Assembly: GCA_951848785.1 (NCBI GenBank)
Contig: CATOUR010000085.1
Span: 250,501-314,500, forward strand
Length of the DNA: 64,000 nt
DNA from: Callosobruchus maculatus
Lineage: Eukaryota > Arthropoda > Insecta > Coleoptera > Chrysomelidae
Reading direction: 5' to 3'
The position numbers and the translations under genes were made by a program. How positions within the stretch are numbered: position 1 is the stretch's first letter; each line of letters begins with the position of its first letter. The notes beneath the pieces were generated by a model, which was not told where the DNA came from, made no database searches, and was given only the letters and a program-made list of their open reading frames with translations. This document shows, piece by piece, positions 31,809-43,329 of this stretch.

Positions 31809-34800
31809 ATGGTGGGGTGTGCAGCTTACCGTTGTAAAAGCCACAGCAGCAGGAAGGAGCCAGGAATCACTTTTCACAGGTAAATTTATGATCTTATTTT
31901 TTTGGTGTATCCGAAATTCATGCAAATATCTCGATATCTAGTTCAAAGATATATGTGTATCCGAAATATAATTTGGAATGTACCACTAACATGCGAATCA
32001 TAATGTTTTTGAGCACGTAAAGTCTAAAAATTATGTTTTTAAGGGATTTTTTGGTTCAAATACAATCAGTTTTCCAGTGGCGTATCTATTATAGCTTACA
32101 TTTTGAATAGAAATATTATGACTTTGCATTGTAATATATAATATACCAATACCCTTATACAAGGTGTGCATTTCAAGGGTGGCCTTTATTTGTAGTTGTA
32201 TGAATAATAAAATTAATTTTCTTTCTTCCTCGACAGGTTTCCTAAAGATCTTCCTAGACATGATTTATGGATCAAAAATATGAGGATCGAAGGTTGGAAG
32301 CCTACAAGCAACGATAGGCTTTGTTCTAAGCATTTTGAACAGAATTTCCTTCATCAAACAAATCAAAAAGTATATCTTCTGAAAGGAGCAGTCCCCACCA
32401 TATTTGACGAGCTTCCGGAATACTTACGTCCAAAAATTGTAAGTTATAATTCCTAGCTTACATTGTCTACGCTTAATCAATATTAAAATAATAAACATTC
32501 TAGGATTATGATAGATGGATAGATGGATAGATGGATAGATGGATAGATGGATAGATGGATAGATGGATAGATGGATAGATGGATAGATGGATAGATGGAT
32601 AGATGGATAGATGGATAGATGGATAGATGGATAGATGGATAGATGGATAGATGGATAGATGGATAGATGGATAGATGGATAGATGGATAGATGGATAGAT
32701 GGATAGTTGGATAGATGGATAGATGGATAGATAGATAGATCGATATACTTTATAGTCTAAGAATTTACAAGATTCTTATTGACAAAGCTATATAATAACA
32801 AACAAAACTTTTGGGATATTCACTAAAACCTGTGAGGAGGAAGTTTGTTATAAATCTTCACTCCATTGTATATAATTGGATCATTAATGAGTTATGATTT
32901 GGGTGTGATATTAATTTAAAATCATTCTTATGCCTTATGCCTATATTCTATATTTATGGTCTCAAATTTGGTTTTATATTTGAGTATTAGTGATGACGTT
33001 TCCAAAATAAACAGTGCAATAAAGTAAGGAGAAATACGATTACGAATGGCTGAATAACCATTTAAAAATTGATAGCTATGAAAATCAAAAGGCAGCTAAC
33101 CTCAAAAATGTAATAATTTCTTGTGTTACAGTTACATTATTAAACAACTATATTTAGGTGTGTTTACTCGATACGAAATCAAAACAAAATGTTACTGTCA
33201 CTTTTCCTATAAGATTCAGTCACTCATTCACATCTACTTAAATCGTAAATTAATTTGTTCTGTCTTTCTTTCGGAAATAATGTTTCAAACATTGTCTAAT
33301 ATACAGCTCTGTTATTTTAGGCAAAAGAAAGAAAAAGACCCCGTGAACGTGATGTTCATCCAGAACCATCGCCATCAACCTCAGCTCTGGCTGCACAGGA
33401 CGACTCTCCCCGGAAAAAGAAACTTAGAAGAGAACTGCTGCTGCAAAAAGATAAGAATAAGGAAAAAACGAAAAAAATCCGTGCCCTTGGTCAATCACTG
33501 AAAAGAGCACACAAAAAAGTAGCCTCTTTAAAAATAATTGCTGAGGAATTAGAGCGACAAAATTTACTATCTCAAGAAAATTTAGTTTTAGTTCAAAATA
33601 TGAGCAAGGTTAACATAGAAATATTGAACAGAAAAATGGGGAGAAATGTTCAATATTCACCTGAACTTAGGAAATTTGCCCTGACATTAAATTTTTTTTC
33701 ACCAAAGGCATACAACTATGTGAGAGATGTTTTTGACACTTGTCTCCCGCATAGCAAAACTATTGCTAAATGGTTTCAGAATGTGGATGCTGAGCCTGGT
33801 TTTACCAAGGAATCAATAAATACCTTAAGAAATAAGGTTCAATCATCTGACAGACCAATAATTTGTTCATTAATTATCGATGAAATAGCCATACGGAAAC
33901 ATTTAGAATGGGATGGAAAAAAATTCCATGGTTATGTGAACTGTGGTACAAATTTAAACGATGACTCTAATGCTATAGCCAAAGAAGCTTTTGTTATAAT
34001 GTTGGTTTGCATCAATGGAACTTGGAAATTACCTGTCGGTTACTTTCTTACAGATTCTTTGAATGGCAGTCAAAAACATTCAATTGTATCTCAATGCATC
34101 CATCTGATTGAAGATACGGGAGCCAAAGTTATGTCAATCACATTCGATGGTGCTCCATCTAATACCGCTATGTGTCATAACTTTGGATTCTTATTTAACA
34201 TTTCAAATATACAGACAAGTTTCAGAGTTACAGATCACAATGTATATATTTTTTATGATCCATGTCATATGATAAAACTTGTTCGCAATGCATTTGGTGA
34301 AAAGAAAATCCTAATTGATTGTGATAACAATTTTATTCAATGGAAATACATAGCGCTTCTAGAGAAGCTGCAAACTAGCGAGGGCTTACATTTAGGGAAT
34401 AAGTTACGTCGCGCTCATATTATTTTTTTCAAACAAAAAATGAAGGTTCGGCTTGCAGTTCAGTTACTTAGTGCATCAGTAGCCGATGCTATTGAGTATT
34501 GCGAAAAAAAGCTGAATCTTGAGGATTTTAAAGGTAGTCAGGCAACAGTTAAATTTATTAGAATTGTAAATAGCATTTTCGATATTTTAAACAGCAGAAC
34601 CCTAGTAGCACCAGGTTATAAAAAAGCATTATGTCAAAAAAATATAGATCGATCTGCGGAATTTATCAATAGTGCAATTTTTTATCTTTCAAAGTTGAAA
34701 TTATCTAATAATGAGCAAGTAATCATGTCTAACAGAAAAACTGGGTTTATTGGATTAATAATTTCATTACCAAGTTCTTTAGGATTGTACAAAGAACTTG

Positions 34801-35633
34801 TTTCTGAGAGAAAAACATTACTGTACCTTCCGTTGTATAAGATTAGTCAAGATCATTTAGTATTCTTTTCGTCAATTAGATCAAGAGGTGGCTGGAATAA
34901 TAACCCAACCGCTCGACAGTTTCTAGCTGCTTACAAAAGGCTTCTGGTTCGAGCAGAAATTAGAGAGGGCGGTATGGGTAACTGTATTCCATTAGATCAA
35001 ATCCCTATTCTAAGTAGTTCTACAAAAAATGTAAGGTCTGAAGATGTAATTAATAGTAGTTTATCTAACCATAGTTTAATAGACATAAATGAGCCTTCTG
35101 ATGATCTAGAAACTATTTGGAAGGATCATGACTACATCATGAATGCACCTGTGATAAGTGAATGTTCATCCCAAATTGTGCAATATATTGCTGGTTATGT
35201 TTCGCACCAATTACAAAAAACAATAAAATGTGAAACATGTGTCACAGCATTGATTGGTACTAGAGATCGGTTTCTCAATTCCCTAATTGAATTTAAAAGC
35301 CACGGCGGTCTGACTTACCCATCAAATGATGTTATCAAGATATGTTTGAAATCGGAACATTTTCTGAGAGTTAATGAAAATTGTATTCACACCAAACATT
35401 TTGTACCTTTGCTGATAAGCAAAATAATATCAAGTTTTCTAGGCACCCCTATTTTCAGCTGCTTAGAACGTCACGTATTAGAAAATGATGTAAATCATAT
35501 ATATTTTTTAATAAAAGCTGTATGCACAAAATACTTAAATATCAGAATCCATTTTATTGTAAAATCTCGATCACAACAGGACAATCCAGTTCGGAGCCAA
35601 TTAACAAAAATGATTCTGTTTAAAGGGCAGTAA
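31809..35633 (+). CDS. THAP9-like P-element transposase gene, three exons, 861 codons
   Basis: Exons 31809-31879, 32237-32438 and 33321-35633, joined at GT/AG sites with matching phase, give an unbroken 861-residue frame; human THAP9 is about 900. Residues 1-80 form a THAP C2CH finger: C4, C9, C53, H56, with Pro26, Trp35 and the closing AVPTIF (75-80). A basic stretch (PRKKKLRRE) and a leucine-rich coiled coil follow (about 115-185). The RNase H-like core has SLIIDEIAI (Asp about 278), SITFDGAPSN (Asp about 367) and YDPCHMIKLVRN (insertion domain). KISQDHLVFF comes before SIRSRGGWNNNPTARQF. In relatives that block reads DHLExFF, where Glu is catalytic; here it is absent. AATAAA lies at 35789. 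It may be a recently dead transposase or a domesticated DNA-binding gene. Confidence 0.88.
32510..32741 (+). repeat. (GATAGATG)n microsatellite
   Basis: About 29 near-perfect units of the octamer GATAGATG with one GATAGTTG variant, ending in GATA repeats. It lies wholly inside intron 2 of the THAP9-like gene (32439-33320), so it does not affect the reading frame. It is expected to vary in length between individuals. Confidence 0.95.
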
Positions 35634-37411
35634 AATATTGGTAGTTTTTGACCTTCGTGACTGTAATATTGACTGCCATCAATTGTAGGAGCAAGCGAAA
35701 TGCCACGTTCCTACAAAAAAATTATTTTTGTTGAAGCACACAATACTGAGTTTCACCCAAACTTCCCCATAAGTAAATACATAACTGCAATAAATTAGAA
35801 CTTACTGGAAGCAAGGGGTTAAGTGATAAAATAGAGTTGTAATTTCTATGTAAGTTATAGGACCTCGCCTATATTGAATGAATTGTTCGTTTTTATTTAC
35901 TACTAGCTAATCTAGGAGTCATTTTCTAATTTTGTAAATGTTTTGATTTTGGATAAGATTAAAGGACCTTTGTATTTCTAGCCCAAAACTTACTTTATTT
36001 CATGTCTGAGATAATTTTTATGTTTAACCCCCCAGCTTTTTCATTAATTATTGCCACCGTCGCAAAAAGAAGTTATGTATAAAAAAGCCTCGTTGGAGTA
36101 ATTAAAAATACTGCTCTTCATTACACACTACAAACAGCAAGTAACAGCGTAACAGCAAGTAGATTTTTTTACTGCATATGGGGACTCCGAGATTGAAGGC
36201 ATCAAATTCCTCAATCTCGTAAGCTAATCTATAATAACAAAAATGTTTTATTGCTGCTTCTGTTTACAGTATGTAATAGACAGTATTTTATATATAAACA
36301 TAATGTCAATAAATATAAATATACTATAGGTATTATATGTTCTTTAATAATAAAAAATTGATTTACTACAAACTACAAGCAGTTTTTTTCTTTCTGGGTA
36401 GAAGTATAATCGTGTCTTCCATCAGTCATATACTGCAAATGAACATAACATGTTCATGACTGAATAAAATATATACATTATCAATTTTTATATATTATTG
36501 GCCACAAAACAGCAGTCGAATGAAAGTCACGGTTACGGTAATGTTAGTCACTTAAGTTTTAATTGTGGATGGCGAAATTGGCCATATAGAAACCCTGAAT
36601 AACAATATTTCATTAAATTTTATTTGAAAAAGATTATTTCTACAAATAGCTCAACCAGAACGTTAATCCCATTAGTTACGCCACTGGGAATAGCGCTTTG
36701 GTGCCATTTGGTATCAGAAATGTCAGTCGCGGGTTCCGTCCTCTCTCTTTCTTTGTCTAAGACATAAACACTGACAATAGATCCACTGACCTAGGTCTAG
36801 GTATCAGAGTAACAACTGAACATAGAGGTATTAAACAACTAATTTTAATAGGCCAACATCTTTTCTTGCGTTGTCATATTGCCCACCAGATACGGCAATC
36901 ATAATTGTTTACTATCGTCTTAATTGTATAGTATCCAGAAATATTTCATTCTACGTTAAAAAAGACGGTAATTTGATGGTTCAGGAAAATGAATAGATAT
37001 GTTGACCTATACTACGTTACTGCATGTTTCTTCGTCAAAAACGCAAATTCTGTCTTACACAAATTTTGAGGAGCTGGCAACGCCTATATAATTTTGCTGA
37101 GATTTGTTTACGGTAAACCCCCACTGTCAAACATTTGTTTTGTTTGTGCGTCTTTTATGCTTGGTCAGTAAAGTCGAATTTGCTATTTGTTGGTAATAGG
37201 TAATTGTAGTGAAGCTTTACGGACTTGCTGTGCTATATTCGAGTGTAGTTTAACAGTTTTTCGAGATGGGGCAGTGCAGAGCAGTGTTTGTAACATGGGT
37301 TGCATTGGAAGAATTTTCAGGTTAGTTGGGAATGTTTGGGTCTGAAGTGTCAAAAGATGATGACTTTGAGTACGCCATATGCTGAAGTGGTTTGTTTACT
37401 ACCTCTATGTT
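35634..37411. other. 3' flank of the THAP9-like gene, no further gene
   Basis: It contains a poly(A) signal AATAAA at 35789-35794. A block at 36795-36845 (CTAGGTCTAGGTATCAGAGT onward) reappears inverted around 37391-37411 and 38724-38765, on both sides of the next element. A short ATG-led stretch at 37266-37317 ends at a GTTAG donor-like site but lacks the second THAP cysteine. Nothing else codes convincingly. Confidence 0.45.
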
Positions 37412-38716
37412 CATGGCCGACTCTACTCACTAGGCCGGAGCATTGAAATATGGCAACACTGCATCGTTGGCCGAGCTTTTGTTTGTTGTGAAGTCATTAG
37501 TGTAATCTTCCAGAGTGAAAAATAAGATTGGAAGGTGATTTTTTAATGTGTTTCTAATTATTTACCTGCACAAACGAAACTATAAAGATGAAAAGATGCC
37601 TGCAAAGTGTGTAGTACCAGGTTGCAATAGCAATTGGGGCTTCCAAACAAGGACTTACCAACATAACCTTCCAGAGTAACAACGAAGAGTGGAAGGTGAT
37701 TTTTAATGTGTTTCTAATTATTTACCTGTACAAACGAAACTATAAAGATAACAAGATGCCTGCAAAGTGTGTAGTACCAGGTTGCAGCCTAATAGAGGAC
37801 ATACCAAACCATGGCCCAACATAACCTTATTTCAGAGTAAAAAGAACATTGCAAGGTGATTTTTAATGTGTTTCTACTTATTTACCTGCACAAATGAAAC
37901 TATAAAGATAAAAAGATGCCTGCAAAGTGTGTAGTACCAGGTTGCAGCCCAATAGAGGACATACCAAACCATGGCCCAACATAACCTTATTCCAGAGTAA
38001 AAAGAACATTGCAAGGTGATTTTTAATGTGTTTCTACTTATTTACCTGCACAAATGAAACTATAAAGATAAAAAGATGCCTGCAAAGTGTGTAGTACCAG
38101 GTTGCACTAGCAATTGTGCGTCCAATAAGGGACATAAACAGAAGTGGGTGAAAGGTGAAAGGTATTCCTCGGAAGGGCTGGTTATATTTATAAGGATAAA
38201 GACAATAATTTACAAACATTTCAAAGGATAAGAACTATTTTACAGCACAATGTGGTACCTATAATGTTTTCTGGACCTCCCAAATATCACAGAAAAATAC
38301 AGTTAATAGAACTCATCTGGGCATGCATCTGGGGCATACCTACGAAAAGATTTGATAGTGAAAGGGAATCAAGACCAGCAAGAATGGCTTCACAGTGACC
38401 TAATAGTGAATTTTTCTAGCTCAAGTGACACTTTACAAAGTAAATTGAGTGTTCATTTAAGTGGAAGTGGAAGTGTCAGCAGGAAACAGGTTGCGTTTAT
38501 TTTTATTTTGTAGTGTCTGACTGTGATGAACCCGACATCAGATGTAAGTGGTATTAGTAGTAGTAGTTCTAAAAAGTATTTTTCTTAATTCATTAACCCA
38601 GATGAACTCTAATACATATAAAATGTAATAATTATTCTGAAACTATAGGCCAACTATTTGACAGCTAAGCCACGTTGCCACATCTAAGGCTCCGGCCTAA
38701 TGTAGAGTCGGCCATG
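37412..38716 (+). mobile_element. CATGGCCGAC-family element, copy 1, with 4 x 160-bp tandem THAP exons
   Basis: The ends are CATGGCCGACTCTAC (5') and GTAGAGTCGGCCATG (3'), each followed inward by the TAGGCCGGAGC block and TGGCAAC. CTATGTT is duplicated at 37405-37411 and 38717-38723 (8 bp, CTATGTTC, if the first base of the end is counted in). Inside, four units with start codons at 37596, 37756, 37916 and 38076 are spaced exactly 160 bp apart. Each encodes MPAKCVVPGC, the start of a THAP finger, with a CTATAAAG box about 15-20 bases upstream. The frames end soon after. It is a non-autonomous element, possibly of P type because of the THAP start and the duplication length. Confidence 0.82.
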
Positions 38717-38808
38717 CTATGTTCAGTTGTTACCACAAGTTGTTACTCTGAGGTCTAGGTAAATAGCTATAGCTATGGTGATAGAACCGTAATTTGGATT
38801 GGAACAGC

Positions 38809-39952
38809 CATGGCCGACTCTACACTAGGCCGGAGCCTTAGATGTGGCAACGTGGCTTAGCTGTCAAATAGTTGGCCTATAGTTTCAGAATAATTATTAC
38901 ATTTTATATGTATTAGAGTTCATCTGGGTTAATAAATTAAGAAAAATACTTTTTAGAACTACTACTACTAATACCACTTACATCTGATGTCTGGTTCATC
39001 ACAGTCAGACGCTACAAAATAAAAATAAACGCAACGTGTTTCCTGCTGCCACTTCCACTTAAATGAACACTCAATTTACTTTGTAAATTGTCACTTGAGC
39101 TAGAAAAATTCACTATTAGGTCACTGTGAAGCCATTCTTGCTGGTCTTGATTCCCTTTCACTATCAAATCTTTTCGTAGGTATGCCCAGATGCATGCCCT
39201 CGTTGGCATGCCCAGATGAGTTCTATTAACTGTCTTTTTCTGTGATATTTGGGATGTCCAGAAAACATTGTAGGTACCACATTGTGGTTTAAAATAGGTC
39301 GTATCCTTTGAAATGTTTGTAAATTATTGTCTCTATTCATATAAATATAACCAGTCCTTATGAGGAATACCTTTCACCCACTTCTGTTTATGTCCTTCAT
39401 TGGAAGCACTAATTGCTAGTGCAACCTGGTACTACACACTTTGTAGGCATCTTTTTATCTTTATAGTTTCGTTTGTGCATGTAAATAATTAGAAACATAT
39501 TAAAAATCACCTTCCACTCTTCGTTGTTACTCTGGAAGGTTATGTTGGTATGGAATGGTTTGGAAGTCCCAATTGCTATTGCAACCTGGTACTACACACT
39601 TTGCAGGCATCTTTTTATCTTTATAGTTTCGTTTGCGCAGGTAAATAATTAGAAACATATTAAAAATCACCTTCCACTCTTCGTTGTTACTCTGGAAGGT
39701 TATGTTGGTATGTCCTTGTTTGGAAGCCCCAATTGCTATTGCAACCTGGTACTACACACTTTGCAGGCATCTTTTTATCTTAATAGTTTCGTTTGTGCAG
39801 GTAAACAATTAGAAACACATTAAAAATCACCCTCCAATCTTATTTTTCACTCTGGAAGATTACACTAATGACTTCACAACAAACAAATGCTCGGCCCGAT
39901 ACCAGTGTTGCCATATTTCAATGCTCCGGCCTAGTGAGTAAAGTCGGCCATG
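38809..39952 (-). mobile_element. CATGGCCGAC-family element, copy 2, with 3 x 160-bp tandem THAP exons
   Basis: Minus-strand copy with terminal repeats at 38809 and 39952. GAACAGC is duplicated at 38802-38808 and 39953-39959, extendable to 8 bp. The THAP-like start codons (minus strand) end at 39770, 39610 and 39450, again exactly 160 bp apart. The 3' part keeps the frame ending GNQDQQEWLHSDLIVNFSSS (39012-39209), shared by all copies. The insertion site is the end of a small inverted-repeat element (GGTGATAGAACCG...GGAACAGCCCT). Confidence 0.82.
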
Positions 39953-39971
39953 GAACAGCCCTACAATCAGC

Positions 39972-41720
39972 CATGGCCGACTCTACTCACTTGGCCAGAG
40001 GATTGAAATATGGCAACACTGAATAGCGGGCCGAGCTGGGCCGAGCTTTTATTTGTTTTTAAGTCATTAGTGTAATCTTCCAGAGTAAAAAAGAAGATTG
40101 GAAGGTGATTTTTAATGTGTTCCTAATTATTTACCTGCACAGACGAAACTATAAAGATAAAAATATGCCTGCAAAGTGTGTAGTACCAGGTTGCACTAGC
40201 AATTGTGCTTCCAATAAACGACATAAACAGAAGTGGGTGAAAGGTATTCATCGTAAGGGCTGGTTATATTTATAAGAATAAAGACAATAATTTACAAACA
40301 TTTCCAAGGATAAGACCTATTTTAAAGCACAATGTGGTACCTACAATGTTTTCTGGACCTCCGAAATATCACAGAAAAATACGGTTCTAATAGAACACAT
40401 CTGGACACGCCTACGAAAAGATTTGATAGTGAAGGGGAATCAAGACCAGCAAGAATGGCTTCAAAGTGACCTAATAGTGAATGTTTCTAGCTTAAGTGAA
40501 GAATTACAAAGTAAATTGAGTGTTCATTTAAGTGGAAGTGGAAGTGGCAGCAGGAAAAGGTTGCATTTATTTTTATTTTGTAGTGTTTGACTACGATGAA
40601 CCAGACATCAGATGTAGGTGGTATTAGTATCAATGAATATAGACATTCCTTCAAATCAATAAATCATAATTTGTTGGTGATTTGAGTTAGATTTTACCAC
40701 TGCCATTAAGAATATCCTGTTGGTCTCAAATAGAAAATATTTCGGTACACTATTTTCAAATAGGTTTTCTGTTGATTTAATGTTAAAACCTTTTCTATGT
40801 CCAGCCAAAGAAAGTTTACAATTTTGTGTGAGAGAATAGGTTACCAATTTTACTACCATTCTAAATATTCCTCAAAACTTTGCAGTTCTTTAAAAATTGC
40901 ACCTGACAGAAAATATGTCTTACATTAAAGCTGTTGCAGAGGGTTTATTATTCTCGGAGAAGTACATTGTTTTACAAATTGATGAAATATCGGCCTGTAT
41001 AAATTGTCATTACAAAAAATTATAGGTAGAACATGAAGGGCAAAATGAATTGATAGGTATATTAAATACATACAGCTTATAGTTGGTAGGCGTAATCCTT
41101 CCATCAGAGTATACAGCTCAAATTACAGTCCTTATTCACAATAGGTATTGTTAAAATTTTGATTTCAGGCCAATAGGCATAAAAGTAAGTTTTTGGACAA
41201 TTGCACAAAGCAGTCTTAATGGAAATTGCAAAAGAATACATCAATATACATATAGATGAGTTTGTTTATTTAGACACATTTGTTCATGTAATCAACCCCA
41301 AACTGATGAAATTCCGCTTGAATTAATGTTGTTAATGTAGCAAATATTTTGGTTAATAATTACACTGAAACAGTTCAAGACAAAATACAGACTGACGCAA
41401 CTAAAAAGAGGAAATCTAATGGAAATAAGAAATGTCTAACAGAAGGGGAAATCTCTAAATCTAAATACATGTACATTTTTGTACTGATACTACTAGCATT
41501 TTTCACCGTTCTTATTTTTTCAAAAAGTATTTTTCTTAATTTATCAACCGAGATGAACTCTAATACATATAAAATCTAATAATTATTATTCTGAAACTAT
41601 AAAACAAGTTATATTTTCCGCGGAATGCCCGCCGTTCGGCCCACGGTAACCGGCCCACTATTTGACAGCTAAGCGACGTTGCCACATCTAAGGCTCCGGC
41701 CTAGTGTGGAGTCGGCCATG
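39972..41720 (+). mobile_element. CATGGCCGAC-family element, copy 3, longest (1,749 bp)
   Basis: The terminal repeats begin CATGGCCGACTCTACTCACT and end GTGGAGTCGGCCATG. AATCAGC is duplicated at 39965-39971 and 41721-41727. It has a single THAP-like first exon (ATG 40165, MPAKCVVPGCTSNCASNKG, then KQKWVKGI) and about 0.9 kb of internal sequence (40630-41520) missing from copies 1 and 2. This region holds an antisense 67-codon frame (40656-40859) also kept in copy 0. A 76-codon frame at 41349-41579 with a hydrophobic stretch is unsupported elsewhere. It is probably closest to the parental element, but no transposase core is present. Confidence 0.8.
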
Positions 41721-41735
41721 AATCAGCACAATTAT

Positions 41736-41933
41736 AGGGCGGTTTCAAATTAGGGTTCTATCACTGTCCCAGAACTGTTTTCATCATGCCCCGCCCATTT
41801 TGGGATTCCAGAATCGATGATTGGCTGGTACGCTGACGGACCAACCAATCACCGTTTTTAGAACTGTAAAATGGGCGGGGCATGATGAAAACAGTTCTGG
41901 AACGGTGATAAAATCGTAATTTGGAACAGCCCT
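41736..41933. mobile_element. 198-bp MITE with long terminal inverted repeats
   Basis: AGGGCGGTTTCAAATTAGGG is mirrored with mismatches at 41914-41933, and the inner CAGAACTGTTTTCATCATGC block pairs with 41879-41900. Half of a related element (ending GGAACAGCCCT) lies at 38770-38808 and 39953-39962, inverted relative to this one. Copies 2 and 3 of the CATGGCCGAC family inserted into or beside it. No exact target duplication was found. Confidence 0.7.
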
Positions 41934-41981
41934 AATATCTCAGGTTGGCGCATACGTGGGAATCTCAGCCGTTGTGAGCTA

Positions 41982-42080
41982 AATTCAGGTGCACCTGACA
42001 TCCGACATCATTTTGAATATTTCAACCAATAGGAACAGTTCCGTACCGTCGTATTGTCGGATGTCGTGTGCATCTGAATT
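41982..42080. mobile_element. 99-bp inverted-repeat element
   Basis: AATTCAGGTGCACCTGACAT at 41982 pairs with a complementary stretch ending at 42080 (GTGTGCATCTGAATT), with the core CATCCGACA/TGTCGGATG. It is too short to code. Other repeats and AT-rich DNA without a gene continue to 42943. Confidence 0.6.
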
Positions 42081-42118
42081 AAGCTTTATCCAGCGTTTTA
42101 TGTCAACATTCATATCAA

Positions 42119-42524
42119 GGTTATACCCGAGAATAGCCACCACAGAGAAGCGACACAGCAGTGACCGATTTTCATAACGCATGCGGGGGGTTATTGTGGA
42201 CAAATGTTAAACTCCACGATAGACTGAAAGAAAAAGTTAAATTTCCTGAAAGAAAAAGTTAAATTTAGGGGTATGTGTTATTTTTCTCGGTTTAATATTG
42301 TGGATACGCAATAGATACACATCACTACTCATAATAAATTCTTATAAAATTAATTATTTTTTCCGTGTAACAAATTATTAAATTAACGAAAATATTTTTC
42401 TCAGTGTAATATTGTGGACGCGAGTCAGTTCAAGCCGATTCAAGGTTACTAATAATGATCCGCCGAACGTCAAAGGTGCCGACAGGTTTTGTCGCTTCTC
42501 TGTGATGGCTATTCTCGGGTTATA
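42119..42524. mobile_element. 406-bp inverted-repeat element
   Basis: CCCGAGAATAGCCACCACAG (from 42126) is mirrored by CTGTGATGGCTATTCTCGGG at about 42500-42519, and the pairing continues into GAGAAGCGACA. The interior has a short duplicated phrase CTGAAAGAAAAAGTTAAAT at 42224 and 42247. Nothing codes. The stretch 42525-42943 after it holds no recognisable gene. Confidence 0.65.
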
Positions 42525-43329
42525 CTTGTGGTATAAAGTATAACCCACAAACTTTATACTCCAAAGAGGTCATTCACCCTATAGCTATTTGACAATAGAC
42601 AGATAGATAAGTTGACACTGTTGACAATGACAGTTTAGAATTATAAAATTTAGTTATAGGTTATGATATCTATGGTTATAAATAATAAAATAATGTATAA
42701 ATTTGTAAATACGTCAGCCGTCAGCCTGGGAGGCAGAGTAGGGCCCCCAGTGCCCCCACAAAAACAGGGCTCTCCCTGCGCAGCAAGGCTTTGGGGTGCC
42801 TCATTGCCACCACTAATTCTGTAATATATCACATTTGTGATGACGCTTAATCAAAGTATAATAGTTTCAATTCACACAACTTAGGGTGGATTTATTATTG
42901 CCAAGGTGTCACTGGATAATACTGGTTGGAAATTCAAAGCTCCGCGTCGAGATGGCAGACGATGTGGACGTAAGTTCGAAATGTGAAATTTTGTGTGAAG
43001 TCATTTCATGCCGTGTGTGTTGGATTAAAGGATATAATCTGCAAGTACCTGAGTGAATCTGATAATTTAATATATATATTTTTTTTATTATAGAGGGTTT
43101 AGGAAACCGGCTTGATCGCAAGGACAGAAGCACTGGCACACCTGGAGGTGTGAGAGAGAGTCTGCCCGCCCGACGTTGAACCAGCTTGAGTCCTCTGATG
43201 TCATGTCCAACGGACGCAAACGCGTCCATCCGACATGTCACCACGGCCCGACCGGCTAAAACCCCATTCCCTCTTTCCTTACTTCTGCTCGATCTCCATC
43301 TGCACAGGGCATCATCGTGAACGATATTC

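Noticed and set aside
32510..32741. Tandem octamer considered as a satellite or protein repeat
   Set aside because: It is a simple microsatellite inside an intron; no frame uses it.
37266..37317. A degraded THAP first exon starting MGQCRAVF
   Set aside because: Only the first cysteine is in place; the match is too short to support.
41349..41579. 76-codon frame with a possible membrane segment
   Set aside because: It lies in the internal AT-rich part of a non-autonomous element and is not conserved in other copies.
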